From: Paracoccus saliphilus | GTDB lineage: Bacteria; Pseudomonadota; Alphaproteobacteria; Rhodobacterales; Rhodobacteraceae | Assembly (NCBI RefSeq): GCF_028553805.1 | Contig: NZ_CP067140.1 | Span: forward strand, 1,054,001-1,118,000 | Reading direction: 5' to 3' | Length of the DNA: 64,000 nucleotides | In this document: positions 36,932-45,738 of the stretch, in pieces | How positions within the stretch are numbered: the first letter of the stretch is position 1 | How the letters are laid out: each line of letters starts with the position of its first letter | Position numbers and translations under genes: made by a program | Notes under the pieces: model-generated | Seen by the model: only the letters and a program-made list of their open reading frames with translations | Databases searched by the model: none | Told to the model about the DNA's origin: nothing

Positions 36932-37753
36932 ATGCGAATTTTATTTCTTGGCGATGTCATGGGCCGCTCGGGCCGCCGCGGGATCACCGAAAAGCTGTCG
37001 GAACTGCGGGCACGACTGAAAGCCGATTTCGTCATCGTCAATGCCGAGAATGCCAGCGGTGGGCGCGGCATCACGGCTGGTCACGCGCAATTGCTGCTCG
37101 ATTCGGGCGCGGATTGCCTGACGCTCGGCGACCATGCCTTCGATCAGAAAGACATGCTCGCCTTTATCGAGCGCGAACAACGCATCATCCGGCCTTTGAA
37201 CTTCGCCAAGGAGGCTCCGGGCCGAGGGGCAGGGGTGTTCAGCGACCAGCGTGGGCGCAAGGTGCTGGTGACGCAGGCCCTTGGTCAGGTCTTCATGTCG
37301 CGGCCCTATGACGATCCGTTTTCGGCGCTGGATGGCGTGTTGCGCGCGCATCCTCGTGGCGGCATGGTCCAAGCCGCGATTGTGGACATCCATGCCGAGG
37401 CCACCAGCGAAAAGATGGCGATGGGGCATTTCTGCGACGGGCGGGCCTCTCTGGTGGTCGGCACGCATACGCATGTGCCCACGGCTGACGCCCAGATATT
37501 GCCACGCAGCACGGGTTATCTTTCGGATGCGGGGATGTGTGGGGACTATGACAGTGTGATCGGCATGGACAAGGCCGAACCCCTGCGTCGGTTCATCACC
37601 GGGATGAACCGTGATCGCTTCACTCCCGCCGAGGGTGAGGCGACGCTTTGCGGCGTGCTGGTCGAGACCGATGACCGCAGCGGAGAGGCCCGGCGGATCG
37701 AGCCGTTGCGCGAAGGCGGCCGGCTGGCACAGACCCATCTTGCCGCCGGATAG
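36932..37753 (+). CDS. YmdB-family metallophosphoesterase
   Basis: 273 residues. Metal-binding motifs in order: LGDVMGR (residues 6-12), NAENASGG (about 39), GDHAFDQ (about 68), and GTHTHVPTAD (about 178). They match the YmdB/TIGR00282 family of 2',3'-cyclic nucleotide phosphodiesterases. No membrane or export segment. It stands 50 bp after the transglycosylase and may be co-transcribed. Confidence 0.92.
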   Translation: MRILFLGDVMGRSGRRGITEKLSELRARLKADFVIVNAENASGGRGITAGHAQLLLDSGADCLTLGDHAFDQKDMLAFIEREQRIIRPLNFAKEAPGRGAGVFSDQRGRKVLVTQALGQVFMSRPYDDPFSALDGVLRAHPRGGMVQAAIVDIHAEATSEKMAMGHFCDGRASLVVGTHTHVPTADAQILPRSTGYLSDAGMCGDYDSVIGMDKAEPLRRFITGMNRDRFTPAEGEATLCGVLVETDDRSGEARRIEPLREGGRLAQTHLAAG

Positions 37754-37886
37754 ATGAGGGTTTTCCGCTGATTCGTGCGGCCTTCGCCACCGATCGGGTG
37801 TTTGCCGTCATATCTTCTTGCAGGCGGTGCGGGATTCAGATCAAGATGCGCCGACTGGCCAGCAAGGTCGATGCTGAGAGAACTGT

Positions 37887-39665
37887 ATGTTCGGATTTGA
37901 GTTGAGCGGCTCGGTGGCGGCCATCGCCACGATATTCATCGTCGCAGGCATGCTGACCCTTTTCATCCGTGAAGTTTATCCGCCTGAAGTGACGGCGATC
38001 CTGGGCGCTGTCGTGCTGCTGTCACTGGGAATCCTGGATGTCAGCCACGTGTCGGGCGTGCTATCGAACCCGGCACCATGGACCATCGCCTTCATGTTCA
38101 TCATCGTGGGTGGGCTGGTTCGCACCGGCGCGTTGGACTGGATCGGCCAACGTGCCGCGCGTCACGCGGGTGACCGGCCGATCCTGACGCTGGCACTGAT
38201 CTCGGTCGTGGTCTGCGTGATGTCGGCCTTCGTCAACAATACGCCGCTGGTGGTGGTGATGATGCCGATCTTCATGCAGCTTGCGAACGAGATGGGAAAA
38301 TCTCCCTCCAAACTGCTGATACCGCTCTCCTACCTGTCGATCCTCGGTGGCACGATGACGATGATCGGCACATCGACCAATCTGCTGGTCGACGGTGTCG
38401 CGCGGAGTTCCGGGATGGAAGCTTTCACCATTTTCGAGATCACGCCCGTTGGCTTGGCGATGGCGCTGGTAGGGGTGATCTACCTGCTGCTGGTTGCCCC
38501 GCGCTTGCTGCCGGATCGCGATTCGATGTCCCAGCTGATGTCGGGCCGTTCGAAGATGAAATTCTTTACCGAGGTCGCCATCCCCGAAGATTCCGCGCTG
38601 ATCGGCAAGGCGCTGGACGAGGTGGATATTTTCACCCGCGATACCGCGCGGGTGATCGATGTGTTGCGTGGCGATGCATCCTTGCGCCGGGACTTGGCCG
38701 CCGTACGGCTGGAGGCCGGCGACCGTGTCGTTCTGCGCACCCCGATGTCAGAGGTTCTGGGGCTGCAGAGCCACAAGGATCTGCGGATGGTGGACAAGCT
38801 CAGCTCGGTCCAGACCTCGACGGTCGAGGTGCTGATCACACCGGGATGCCACATGGTCGGGCGCAGCCTCGGCTCGATGCGGTTGCGCAGGCGGTATGGT
38901 GTCTATGTGCTGGCCGCGCATCGCAAGAACCAGAATATCGGGCGTCAACTGGACGATCTGGTCGTGCGCGTGGGCGACACGCTGCTGCTGGAGGGTGCCC
39001 CCGCCGATATCCAGAGACTGGCCAGCGAGATGGAGATGGTCGAGGTCAACGCGCCGTCCGACCGTGCCTATCGCCGTAAACACGCGCCCATCGTGGTGGC
39101 GACGTTGATCGCGGTGGTGGTCCTGTCGGCATTCGAGATCGCGCCGATCCTGCTTTTGGCCTTCATCGGTGTGGCGGTGGTTCTGGGGACCCGCTGCATC
39201 GATGCCGACGAGGCGCTGAGCTTTGTCGATGGGCGGCTGATGGCACTGATTTTCGCGATGCTGGCCGTCGGGGCGGGGCTTGAAAACTCCGGCGCGGTCG
39301 AATTGATTGTTACCCGGATTGCTCCATGGCTGGCGCAGATGCCGCCTTGGGGGCTGGTACTGTCGGTCTATATCCTGTCGATGGTGCTGACCGAAACGGT
39401 GACGAATAATGCCGTGGCGGTGATTGTCACGCCGGTCGCGATTTCGCTTGGCAATCAGCTTGGCGTCGATCCGCGCCCGCTGGTGATCGCGGTCATGATG
39501 GGGGCTTCGGCCAGTTTCGCCACGCCGATCGGGTATCAGACCAACACGCTTGTCTATGGTCCCGGTGGTTATCGTTTTACCGATTTCATCCGCGTGGGTC
39601 TGCCGCTGAATGTGCTGATGGCGATCACGGCTTCGACGGTCATCCCGATCTTTTGGCCACTTTGA
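37887..39665 (+). CDS. SLC13-family permease with two TrkA-C (RCK_C) domains
   Basis: 592 residues. Membrane helices occupy residues 1-210 and about 395-592. The cytoplasmic middle holds two RCK_C repeats (FFTEVAIPEDSALIGKALD and VEVLITPGCHMVGRSLG starts). The paired signature loops NNTPLVVVMMPI and TNNAVAVIVTPVAI are typical of the SLC13/DASS fold. Relatives carry sulfate, dicarboxylates or other anions with Na+; the substrate is undecided. Single-gene unit. Confidence 0.9.
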   Translation: MFGFELSGSVAAIATIFIVAGMLTLFIREVYPPEVTAILGAVVLLSLGILDVSHVSGVLSNPAPWTIAFMFIIVGGLVRTGALDWIGQRAARHAGDRPILTLALISVVVCVMSAFVNNTPLVVVMMPIFMQLANEMGKSPSKLLIPLSYLSILGGTMTMIGTSTNLLVDGVARSSGMEAFTIFEITPVGLAMALVGVIYLLLVAPRLLPDRDSMSQLMSGRSKMKFFTEVAIPEDSALIGKALDEVDIFTRDTARVIDVLRGDASLRRDLAAVRLEAGDRVVLRTPMSEVLGLQSHKDLRMVDKLSSVQTSTVEVLITPGCHMVGRSLGSMRLRRRYGVYVLAAHRKNQNIGRQLDDLVVRVGDTLLLEGAPADIQRLASEMEMVEVNAPSDRAYRRKHAPIVVATLIAVVVLSAFEIAPILLLAFIGVAVVLGTRCIDADEALSFVDGRLMALIFAMLAVGAGLENSGAVELIVTRIAPWLAQMPPWGLVLSVYILSMVLTETVTNNAVAVIVTPVAISLGNQLGVDPRPLVIAVMMGASASFATPIGYQTNTLVYGPGGYRFTDFIRVGLPLNVLMAITASTVIPIFWPL

Positions 39666-39689
39666 CCTTCCGCGCAAGTTGTGTGCGGT

Positions 39690-39732
39690 GCAATGCCGCT
39701 ATGCAGCATTGCAGGTTGTAGCGATGCTGCAT
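39690..39732. promoter_or_regulatory. Overlapping inverted repeats before the DUF1127 gene
   Basis: GCAATGC (39690-39696) pairs with GCATTGC (39706-39712). A longer pair, ATGCAGCAT (39701-39709) and ATGCTGCAT (39724-39732), is also perfect. The two share 39706-39709, so as RNA they exclude each other; as DNA they could be stacked operators. Confidence 0.4.
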
Positions 39733-39788
39733 GTGCACAATATTGGGCGCAGGGAGGAAACAACTTTGTGAGACACAAGGAGTTTCCT

Positions 39789-40016
39789 ATGGCAGGGACC
39801 GCAACCATCGAGCGCCGCGCGCAGTTTTCCATCCTCAGCGCGTTGGCGGCACCGTTCACCGCTTTTGGCCGTTTTCTCATCATGGTGGCCGAAGCCAACC
39901 CGAAAATGCGCCAACTTGAACAGCTGAATCGCGTTTCGGACGAAGATCTGGCCGCGAAAGGGCTGACTCGCGATGGCGAGATTCGCCGGATCATGGGCGT
40001 GAATTCCTATATCTGA
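39789..40016 (+). CDS. DUF1127 (YjiS-like) small protein
   Basis: 75 residues. The C-terminal DUF1127 motif is visible: LEQLNRVSDEDLAAKGLTRDGEIRRIMG. An AAGGAG site six bases upstream fixes the ATG at 39789. Proteins of this family are small, arginine-rich and often linked to RNA turnover or phosphate and carbon metabolism, without an agreed mechanism. A strong terminator follows at 40044-40070, so it forms its own transcript. Confidence 0.88.
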   Translation: MAGTATIERRAQFSILSALAAPFTAFGRFLIMVAEANPKMRQLEQLNRVSDEDLAAKGLTRDGEIRRIMGVNSYI

Positions 40017-40043
40017 GGCCTGAGTCTTCTATATGCTGTACAG

Positions 40044-40070
40044 GCGCGCGCCCTCTGGTCGCGCGCTTTT
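40044..40070 (+). terminator. Rho-independent terminator after the DUF1127 gene
   Basis: A 7-bp all-GC stem, GCGCGCG / CGCGCGC, with a nine-base loop and a TTTT tail, 27 bp after the stop codon. Confidence 0.8.
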
Positions 40071-40202
40071 GCATGTCTGCCAGCCATATCGGCCCATCCC
40101 GGAATGCGGAAAGCTTTCGTCCTTCATCTTGCGATAGGGCGCCTTGCTGGACTAAAAGCGCTCGAATCCGGAATATATCTGAATTACGAAGGGCGACCCA
40201 AT

Positions 40203-40946
40203 ATGGCTGGTCATTCAAAATGGGCCAATATCCAGCATCGCAAGGGCCGGCAGGACGCGGCACGTTCGAAGCTGTTTTCCAAACTGTCCAAAGAGATTAC
40301 CGTGGCCGCCAAGATGGGCGACCCTGATCCTGAAAAGAACCCGCGCCTGCGGCTTGCCGTGAAAGAGGCCAAGACCAATTCCGTGCCCAAGGACGTGATC
40401 GAACGTGCGATCAAGAAATCGCAGGGCGGCGATGCCGAGAGCTACGAGGAAATCCGCTACGAGGGCTATGGCCCCAACGGTATTGCGCTGCTCGTCGAGG
40501 CGATGACTGACAACCGCAATCGCACCGCGTCGAATGTGCGCAGCTATTTCACCAAATCGGGCGGGGATCTGGGACAGACCGGGTCCGTTGCCTTCATGTT
40601 CGACCGAGTGGGGGAGATCGTCTATCCGGCTTCGGCCGGGGATGCCGATACGGTGATGATGGCCGCGATCGAGGCTGGCGCCGACGATGTCGAATCCGAT
40701 GATGAGGGACATTGGATCTATTGTGCCGACACCGATCTGAACGATGTCTCGACAGCGCTGGAGGACTCACTTGGCGAATCCGAGACAGCCAAGCTGATCT
40801 GGAAGCCGCAGGCTCCGACCGAGATCACCGATCTGGAAACGGCGCAAAAGCTCGTGAAACTCATCGATACGTTGGAAGACGACGATGACGTTCAGAACGT
40901 CACGGGCAATTTCGATCTGTCCGAAGAGGTGGCCGCGCAGCTTTAG
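40203..40946 (+). CDS. yebC: YebC/PmpR-family translation or transcription factor
   Basis: 247 residues, the standard length. The N-terminus [18 protein letters not shown] is the family hallmark, and [23 protein letters not shown] near residue 90 is the second conserved block. Long treated as a transcription regulator, the family has more recently been linked to relief of ribosome stalling. Stands alone here. Confidence 0.97.
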   Translation: MAGHSKWANIQHRKGRQDAARSKLFSKLSKEITVAAKMGDPDPEKNPRLRLAVKEAKTNSVPKDVIERAIKKSQGGDAESYEEIRYEGYGPNGIALLVEAMTDNRNRTASNVRSYFTKSGGDLGQTGSVAFMFDRVGEIVYPASAGDADTVMMAAIEAGADDVESDDEGHWIYCADTDLNDVSTALEDSLGESETAKLIWKPQAPTEITDLETAQKLVKLIDTLEDDDDVQNVTGNFDLSEEVAAQL

Positions 40947-41187
40947 GCTGTACGGTGATGGCGCCGTTTTTTGCACGGGCGAGAAATCCTGAGGGGGGTT
41001 GTGCAGAGTTCATGGCGATAATGTCGGCGTGATGGCATCCTCTGGTTTCGATCAGTGTGACAGGCGAGCCATGCGCTTTTCGGCGCATGCCGAAGGATGC
41101 TCACGAAAGGGTCATGCAACCGAGGGAACTGCTCCGCTTGCTGTCTGTTACTGTCTCGGAACAGAACGAAGCAAGTGAGGACTGCAG

Positions 41188-43392
41188 ATGCGCCGGATCA
41201 TCCATAATAGCACCGCGATTGCCGCCTGCCTGTCGCTTTTGGCACCGCATCTGGCAATGGCTCAGACCCATATTCCCGATGACATGTCGAAAAAGCGCTC
41301 TGAGTTTGACGTAATCGCGCAAGCAGATACCGAAATCGAACTGCCGATCGAGGAGGATGCGGCAGGGCAGACAGACACTGAAGCTGAAGCGTCGGTCGAA
41401 GCCGAAACGGCAGAGCAGACTGATGCCGAGACCGAGGCGTCGGTCGAAGCCGAAACGGCAGAGCAGACCGATGCCGAGACCGAGGCGCCGGTCGAGGCCG
41501 AGACGGCAGAGCAGACCGATGCCGAGACCGAAGCGCCGGTCGAGGCCGAGACGGCAGAGCAGACCGATGCCGAGACCGAAGCGCCTGTTGAAGCCGAGAC
41601 GACAGAACAGACTGACGCCGAAGCCGAAGAGCCGATCGCTGGTGAAGAGGCTCCGGCCGCGAAGCCAGCCAAAGCCGCGGAGCAGGCGGCCGAAAAAGAC
41701 GGCGGCGATGTCACGCAAGATGATGCTCGCCCTGCGCCCAAAGGCAAGCAGGGCCAAGAGAAGGCAGAGGAGAGTCAGCCGAACGAAGAGGTGACCGAGC
41801 AGGAAGAGCAGGCTCCGGCCGCGGATGCCGCTTCGGCGCCCGAAAGTTCCGAGACCGCGGATGAGGACGCGCTGGCCAAGGCTTTGGCCGAACAGGAGGA
41901 AACTGCCGAGGATGCCCCTGAAGATGCCTCGGAGCCGGAAACTGAAACTGAAGCCGACGCTGATGCCCAATCCGAAACTGAAGCTGAAGCGGATGTCAGC
42001 GGTGAAGTCCGTCTGACGGATTCGGAGGCTGCAGCGAAAAGATCAGAGAACATGTCTGGTCTCAGCAAGGTCTTGCAGGGCGAAGCCGAAGCGGGGATGA
42101 GTGTCGATCAACTGACCTGCCTGTCCGGTGCGGCTTATCCCTGCACGGATGGTGGCCCGGTCATGACCCCGCGAGGTGTCGTGTTGGAGGCTCAGGAAGA
42201 CGGAAGTTTCATGTTGGCCCGGGCTCGGGATCAAATGTATCGCGTGAACAAAGAAGGTGAGTTGGTCCAGCGCGCCGCAGAAGAGGGCGGCGTCGAGACC
42301 GAGGCTGCCAAGGAGGCTGCCACAGCGACCGAAGCACCCACTGCCTCGGCCCTGACCGCGGAAAGCGGCGAAGGTGAAGTTGTGGAGCAGGAGGTGACTG
42401 AAGAGAACAGCCGTTCCTCTGCAGAGGATTTCGAGACCAACCTGCGCGATGCATTGTCCGCCGATGCCGACCAGGACTCGCAGGAGCAGACAGCGGGTTC
42501 AGACGATGACGACAACGACTTGACCAAGGCTCTGCTTTTGGGATTGGGGGCGGTTGCGGTTGGCTCGATGCTGAACAATAACCGCGAGGTCGCGCTCAGC
42601 TCGCCGGATCGGGTTGTCGTGACGCGCGCCGATGGTAGCCAGGAAGTCATCAAGGACGAGGTCGCCCTGCTGCGCCAGCCCGGTTCGACCGTTTCAACCG
42701 AGAATTTCGATGATGGCTCGTCCCGGACCGTCGTGACGCGTTCCGATGGCAGCAAGATCGTGACTATCCGCGATGCCGATCTGCGCGTCCTCCGCCGCAC
42801 GCTGGTCTCTGTCGATGGCAACTCGACGCAGCTGATCGATGACACCACGGGCGTCGAGCCGGTCAATATCGCGGAGCTGCCCGATCCGGCGGCTCCGGTG
42901 CAGACGGGCGATGCCCCGTTGGATGAAGAGCAGCTTCGGGCCGCCCTGCAGCGGGAAGCCAATATCGACCGCCGCTTCACTCTTGGCCAGATCCGCAACA
43001 TTCCCGAGGTGCGGGCATTGGTGGCACCGGTCAATATCGATGCGATCACCTTCGAAACTGGCTCGGCGGCGATCAAATCGGACCAGGCAAAACAATTGTC
43101 GATGCTTGGGAAAGTCATTCAGCAGTCAATCAGCGAGAACCCGCGCGAGATGTTCCTTATCGAGGGCCACACGGATACGGTAGGAGATGCAGCCATGAAC
43201 CTCGCCCTGTCGGATCGGCGTGCTGAATCGGTGGCGCTTGCTCTGAGCGAATATTTCGACGTGCCGCCAGAGAACCTTGTCGTCCAGGGTTATGGCGAGC
43301 AATATCTGAAAATCCGCGCGGAAGGTGATATCCGGTCCAACCGGCGCGCCTCGGTGCGGCGCATCACGGAATTGCTGCAAACCTCCGAGTGA
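41188..43392 (+). CDS. OmpA-family outer-membrane protein with acidic repeat region
   Basis: 734 residues. A signal peptide (LSLLAPHLAMAQ, cleavage near residue 26) is followed by a long acidic region of Glu, Ala and Thr (about 40-290) with five 16-residue repeats. A linker and then a C-terminal OmpA peptidoglycan-binding domain come last (about 615-734: ITFETGSAAIKSDQ, EGHTDTVG, NRRASVRRI). The final domain should tether the outer membrane to the cell wall. Glycine-rich DDDDNDLTKALLLGLGAVAVG near 445 may be a membrane-like stretch. The acidic region is probably disordered, perhaps a spacer or metal buffer. Confidence 0.88.
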   Translation: MRRIIHNSTAIAACLSLLAPHLAMAQTHIPDDMSKKRSEFDVIAQADTEIELPIEEDAAGQTDTEAEASVEAETAEQTDAETEASVEAETAEQTDAETEAPVEAETAEQTDAETEAPVEAETAEQTDAETEAPVEAETTEQTDAEAEEPIAGEEAPAAKPAKAAEQAAEKDGGDVTQDDARPAPKGKQGQEKAEESQPNEEVTEQEEQAPAADAASAPESSETADEDALAKALAEQEETAEDAPEDASEPETETEADADAQSETEAEADVSGEVRLTDSEAAAKRSENMSGLSKVLQGEAEAGMSVDQLTCLSGAAYPCTDGGPVMTPRGVVLEAQEDGSFMLARARDQMYRVNKEGELVQRAAEEGGVETEAAKEAATATEAPTASALTAESGEGEVVEQEVTEENSRSSAEDFETNLRDALSADADQDSQEQTAGSDDDDNDLTKALLLGLGAVAVGSMLNNNREVALSSPDRVVVTRADGSQEVIKDEVALLRQPGSTVSTENFDDGSSRTVVTRSDGSKIVTIRDADLRVLRRTLVSVDGNSTQLIDDTTGVEPVNIAELPDPAAPVQTGDAPLDEEQLRAALQREANIDRRFTLGQIRNIPEVRALVAPVNIDAITFETGSAAIKSDQAKQLSMLGKVIQQSISENPREMFLIEGHTDTVGDAAMNLALSDRRAESVALALSEYFDVPPENLVVQGYGEQYLKIRAEGDIRSNRRASVRRITELLQTSE
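41347..41634 (+). repeat. 48-bp in-frame tandem repeat inside the OmpA-family gene
   Basis: Five units of 48 bp (41395-41634) encode VEAETAEQTDAETEA plus S or P; a diverged sixth copy lies at 41347-41394. Units differ by only a few bases, so recombination or slippage could change copy number without breaking the frame. Confidence 0.9.
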
Positions 43393-43421
43393 CGCATTCG
43401 AAGAGGTGTCAGAATGAAAAC

Positions 43422-43445
43422 GACCCGGGCAATTTTGCCCGGGTC
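43422..43445 (-). terminator. Terminator hairpin between the convergent OmpA-family and cbbP genes
   Basis: GACCCGGGCAA and its exact complement TTGCCCGGGTC form an 11-bp stem with a two-base centre. On the minus strand it is followed by CGTTTTCATTC, fitting cbbP termination; it may also work for the plus-strand gene. Confidence 0.75.
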
Positions 43446-43480
43446 AGGCTTTGACAAGCCATGAGGTGTCCGAAAGCGCT

Positions 43481-44353
43481 TCATGCGCACTTGGCGTCCT
43501 TCACGAGGCGCAGGATCATCGGAGTCAGGATCAACTGCATGGCCAGATCCATCCGCGGTCCCGGAATGACGATCGAATTGGCCCGGCTCATCCAGGAGCC
43601 CTGGATCATCGAGATCAGATAGGGGAAATCGATTCCCTTCGGATCGCGGAACCGGATTACCACGAGGCTTTCATCGGCTGTTGGAATCCAGCGGGCGATG
43701 AAGGGATTCGACGTATCCACCGCCGGCACGCGCTGGAAATTGATATCGGTCTCGGTGAATTGCGGACAGATACAATGCACATAGGCGTGCATCCGGCGCA
43801 GGATCGTGTCGGTGACGGCCTCGGTCGAAAAGCCCCGGCTGGCCTTGTCGCGATGGATCTTCTGAATCCATTCCAGGTTCATGACCGGCACTACGCCGAT
43901 CTTCAGGTCCGCCAGTTCGGCCAGGTTCACGTGGTCATTGACCACTGCGCCATGCAACCCTTCGTAGAACAGCAGGTCCGAGCCGTCCTCGAAAGGGGCC
44001 CAATCGGTGAACTTGCCGGGAGATGTGCCCCATCTCTTGGCCTCGGCGTCGTCATGGACATAGTGCCGGGTTTCGCCACGACCGGTCTTGCCATAGACGC
44101 GGAACACCTTTTCCAGCCTTTCCAATTCGTTGGCGTCATAGCTGAAATGACTGAAGGTCTGGTCGCCCTCGGCCTGGCGGCGGGCGAGTTCCTCTTGCAT
44201 CGCCATACGATCATAGCGGTGGAAGGCGTCGCCATCGATGCTGACGGCATTGATCCCTTCGCGACGGAAAATCTGGTCGAAGGTGCTCTTGACCGTGGTG
44301 GTCCCCGCACCCGAGGAGCCGGTAACCGAGATGATGGGGTGTTTCCTGGACAT
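43481..44353 (-). CDS. cbbP: Phosphoribulokinase
   Basis: 290 residues, the length of proteobacterial class I enzymes. The P-loop GSSGAGTTTVK is at residues 11-21, followed by SIDGDAFHRYDR, DWAPFEDGSDLLFYEGLHG and RDKASRGFSTEAV. It phosphorylates ribulose 5-phosphate to ribulose 1,5-bisphosphate for Rubisco. AAAGGA eight bases before the ATG is intact. Upstream lie what look like relics of cbbF and, divergent, cbbR; no other cbb gene is visible in the window. Whether the enzyme is still used here depends on Rubisco genes elsewhere. Confidence 0.97.
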   Translation of the reverse strand: MSRKHPIISVTGSSGAGTTTVKSTFDQIFRREGINAVSIDGDAFHRYDRMAMQEELARRQAEGDQTFSHFSYDANELERLEKVFRVYGKTGRGETRHYVHDDAEAKRWGTSPGKFTDWAPFEDGSDLLFYEGLHGAVVNDHVNLAELADLKIGVVPVMNLEWIQKIHRDKASRGFSTEAVTDTILRRMHAYVHCICPQFTETDINFQRVPAVDTSNPFIARWIPTADESLVVIRFRDPKGIDFPYLISMIQGSWMSRANSIVIPGPRMDLAMQLILTPMILRLVKDAKCA

Positions 44354-44368
44354 GGGTGTTCCTTTGGA

Positions 44369-44689
44369 TCAGGCGCGGAAAAATCCGCGATTACTGATGA
44401 GGGCGAACGCATCTTGCGCAGGCAGGTGATGATAGGTCGCGACGCGGGCGTTCTTGTCGGGTTGAATGCTGAAGATTGTGCCGATTGAGGTATTCACATC
44501 GATATCGGACGATCCGTCCGGCAGGTCGATGGCGAGAGAGAGGGGCCCCGACAGTCCGCCCATCGGAATACGCGAAGACAAGTGGCAGGCCACATGGCAC
44601 AGCATGGTAACCGGCTTTTCCGGATGCGCGGGAAACGCGCACCCGCCCAGGTTCTGGATCTGCGCCATGGACTGAACCTCCCCTTTCAT
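44369..44689 (-). pseudogene. Remnant of fructose-1,6-bisphosphatase gene (cbbF-like)
   Basis: An open stretch of 106 codons just before cbbP. Its middle reads GPLSLAIDLPDGSSDIDVN then TSIGTIFSI, which follows the FBPase class I metal site (normally [23 protein letters not shown]) with Pro and Leu swapped and Asn changed. YHHLPAQDAFALISNRG after it parallels the next block. A full enzyme has about 330 residues; N- and C-terminal parts are missing, so a functional FBPase is very unlikely. The neighbouring cbbP supports the identity, since cbbF and cbbP are commonly paired. I infer a decayed internal fragment. Confidence 0.65.
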
Positions 44690-44763
44690 GTCCGTTGCGC
44701 AGTTTGCTATTCCATTCCGGGGTGACAGGAAATTTTAAAATTTTTCCGTGGCGCTGAGAGAAA

Positions 44764-45150
44764 TGAAGTGTCTGCTGGATAGGATCGTACTGAAACAGTT
44801 ACCTGCGCTTCGGGCGCTGGCCGATCACGGAACGATTGCCGTCGCCACAAAAGCGGTTGGTCTTGTGGCGCAGGCGGGAGTATATAATTGAAAAATATTG
44901 TAAAAAACTGGTTCTTCATGTGTTGAATGCGAGTCTGGCGAAGGTAGGCTGATCTCTCGGAAACGGGCTATGCTGCTCGCCCATGGCCGAATCCAGGCGG
45001 CAATGACCCGCGCATTGGCCGAAGCGGATTCGCTGAACATCGGGACCTGTGGCAATTTGCCGCTAGGGGTGTGACCTGCAAATATGTCCTGTCCGAGATC
45101 ATCGCGCTGCGAAAGTTGGTCGTCAGGAGGTCGGAAAACGAGCAACGTCC
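44764..45150 (+). pseudogene. Frameshifted remnant of LysR-family regulator (cbbR-like)
   Basis: Three segments in different frames follow LysR order. From 44764: LKQLPALRALADHGTIAVAT then KAVGLVAQAGV, like a LysR helix-turn-helix, ending in a stop at 44889. From 44922: GEGRLISRKRAMLLAHGRIQ then AAMTRALAEAD, matching the linker helix of LysR proteins, stopped at 45072. Then GVTCKYVLSEIIA at 45068 resembles the CbbR effector domain start. In Rhodobacter-type loci cbbR is divergent from cbbFP, as here. No intact reading frame joins the pieces, so it is judged non-functional. Confidence 0.6.
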
Positions 45151-45288
45151 GACGTAAGCCTCTGCCGTCGGTCGTGAACCCCGTCAAGTTTGTGTCGGCT
45201 CGTGAAACTGTCAGGAACAGCAAGGCAGGCAAACGCCCTGCGAATCAATGGCATTTTTGCGGTTGAATGACCTGGGGAGAATTTAAGT

Positions 45289-45387
45289 GAGAGGCTGGAC
45301 AACGACCCAAGCGGGACTCGTTACGGCTGCTTCCTTCCGGACCTGACCGGGTTGGCGAGGCGCCTGCCCGCGCCAACCTCTCGCCCC
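45289..45387 (-). ncRNA. ffs: Signal recognition particle RNA (4.5S type)
   Basis: On the minus strand the highly conserved apical loop GGTCAGGTCCGGAAGGAAGCAGCC-type sequence is seen (plus-strand positions about 45334-45357), the Ffh binding site. The ends pair: GAGAGG near 45382 with CCTCTC near 45289, closing a rod of roughly 98 nucleotides, typical of the short bacterial form. Ends are estimated from the pairing and may be off by a few bases. Confidence 0.93.
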
Positions 45388-45738
45388 CTATCTAAGCGGC
45401 GATGCGCCGTGATGCAACCCCGCCATGAGGCAGGATGCATGAGGTTTCATGCACGCCCGACAGGCAATGACACGCCCTGATGTCGATGATTCCGGCATCG
45501 GGGATATATGCGCGGCGGATCGGCAAGAAACTGCGGATCAGAAAGTGATTCCAGGGAAACATGCCATAAAGGATAGGCTCTCAAGAGAGATGAAACAGTC
45601 CATAAACGTCCTATTAACATGCAGTGGATTGTAGCTATGCTGACGACGTGGTTGAACAGTTCGCCAAGAATGGATTATCAGCAGCCGGGCGTGGCGTATA
45701 TGCCGCAGCATTCCGGTAGGCGATCTGGACGGTCCTTT
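45388..45738. other. 351-bp intergenic stretch after the SRP RNA
   Basis: No credible gene. A 7-bp inverted repeat, TGCATGA-GGTT-TCATGCA (45436-45453), stands out and may be an operator or weak stem. The region must hold the promoters of the SRP RNA (45388 onward, minus strand) and of the SRPBCC gene. Confidence 0.4.

Noticed and set aside
41347..41634. Regularly spaced repeats resembling a CRISPR array
   Set aside because: Units are contiguous, 48 bp, in frame and without variable spacers; no cas gene is near.
41101..41970. Minus-strand open frame with periodic Gly/Leu/Phe/Arg repeats
   Set aside because: The periodicity is just the complement of the 48-bp repeat of the OmpA-family gene; that gene has a signal peptide and known C-terminal domain.
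44707..44919. Minus-strand open frame of 70 codons between the cbbF and cbbR relics
   Set aside because: It is antisense to the LysR-like helix-turn-helix fragment, which explains the sequence better.
45449..45634. Short plus-strand open frame after the SRP RNA
   Set aside because: Too short, no ribosome site and no recognisable composition or motif.
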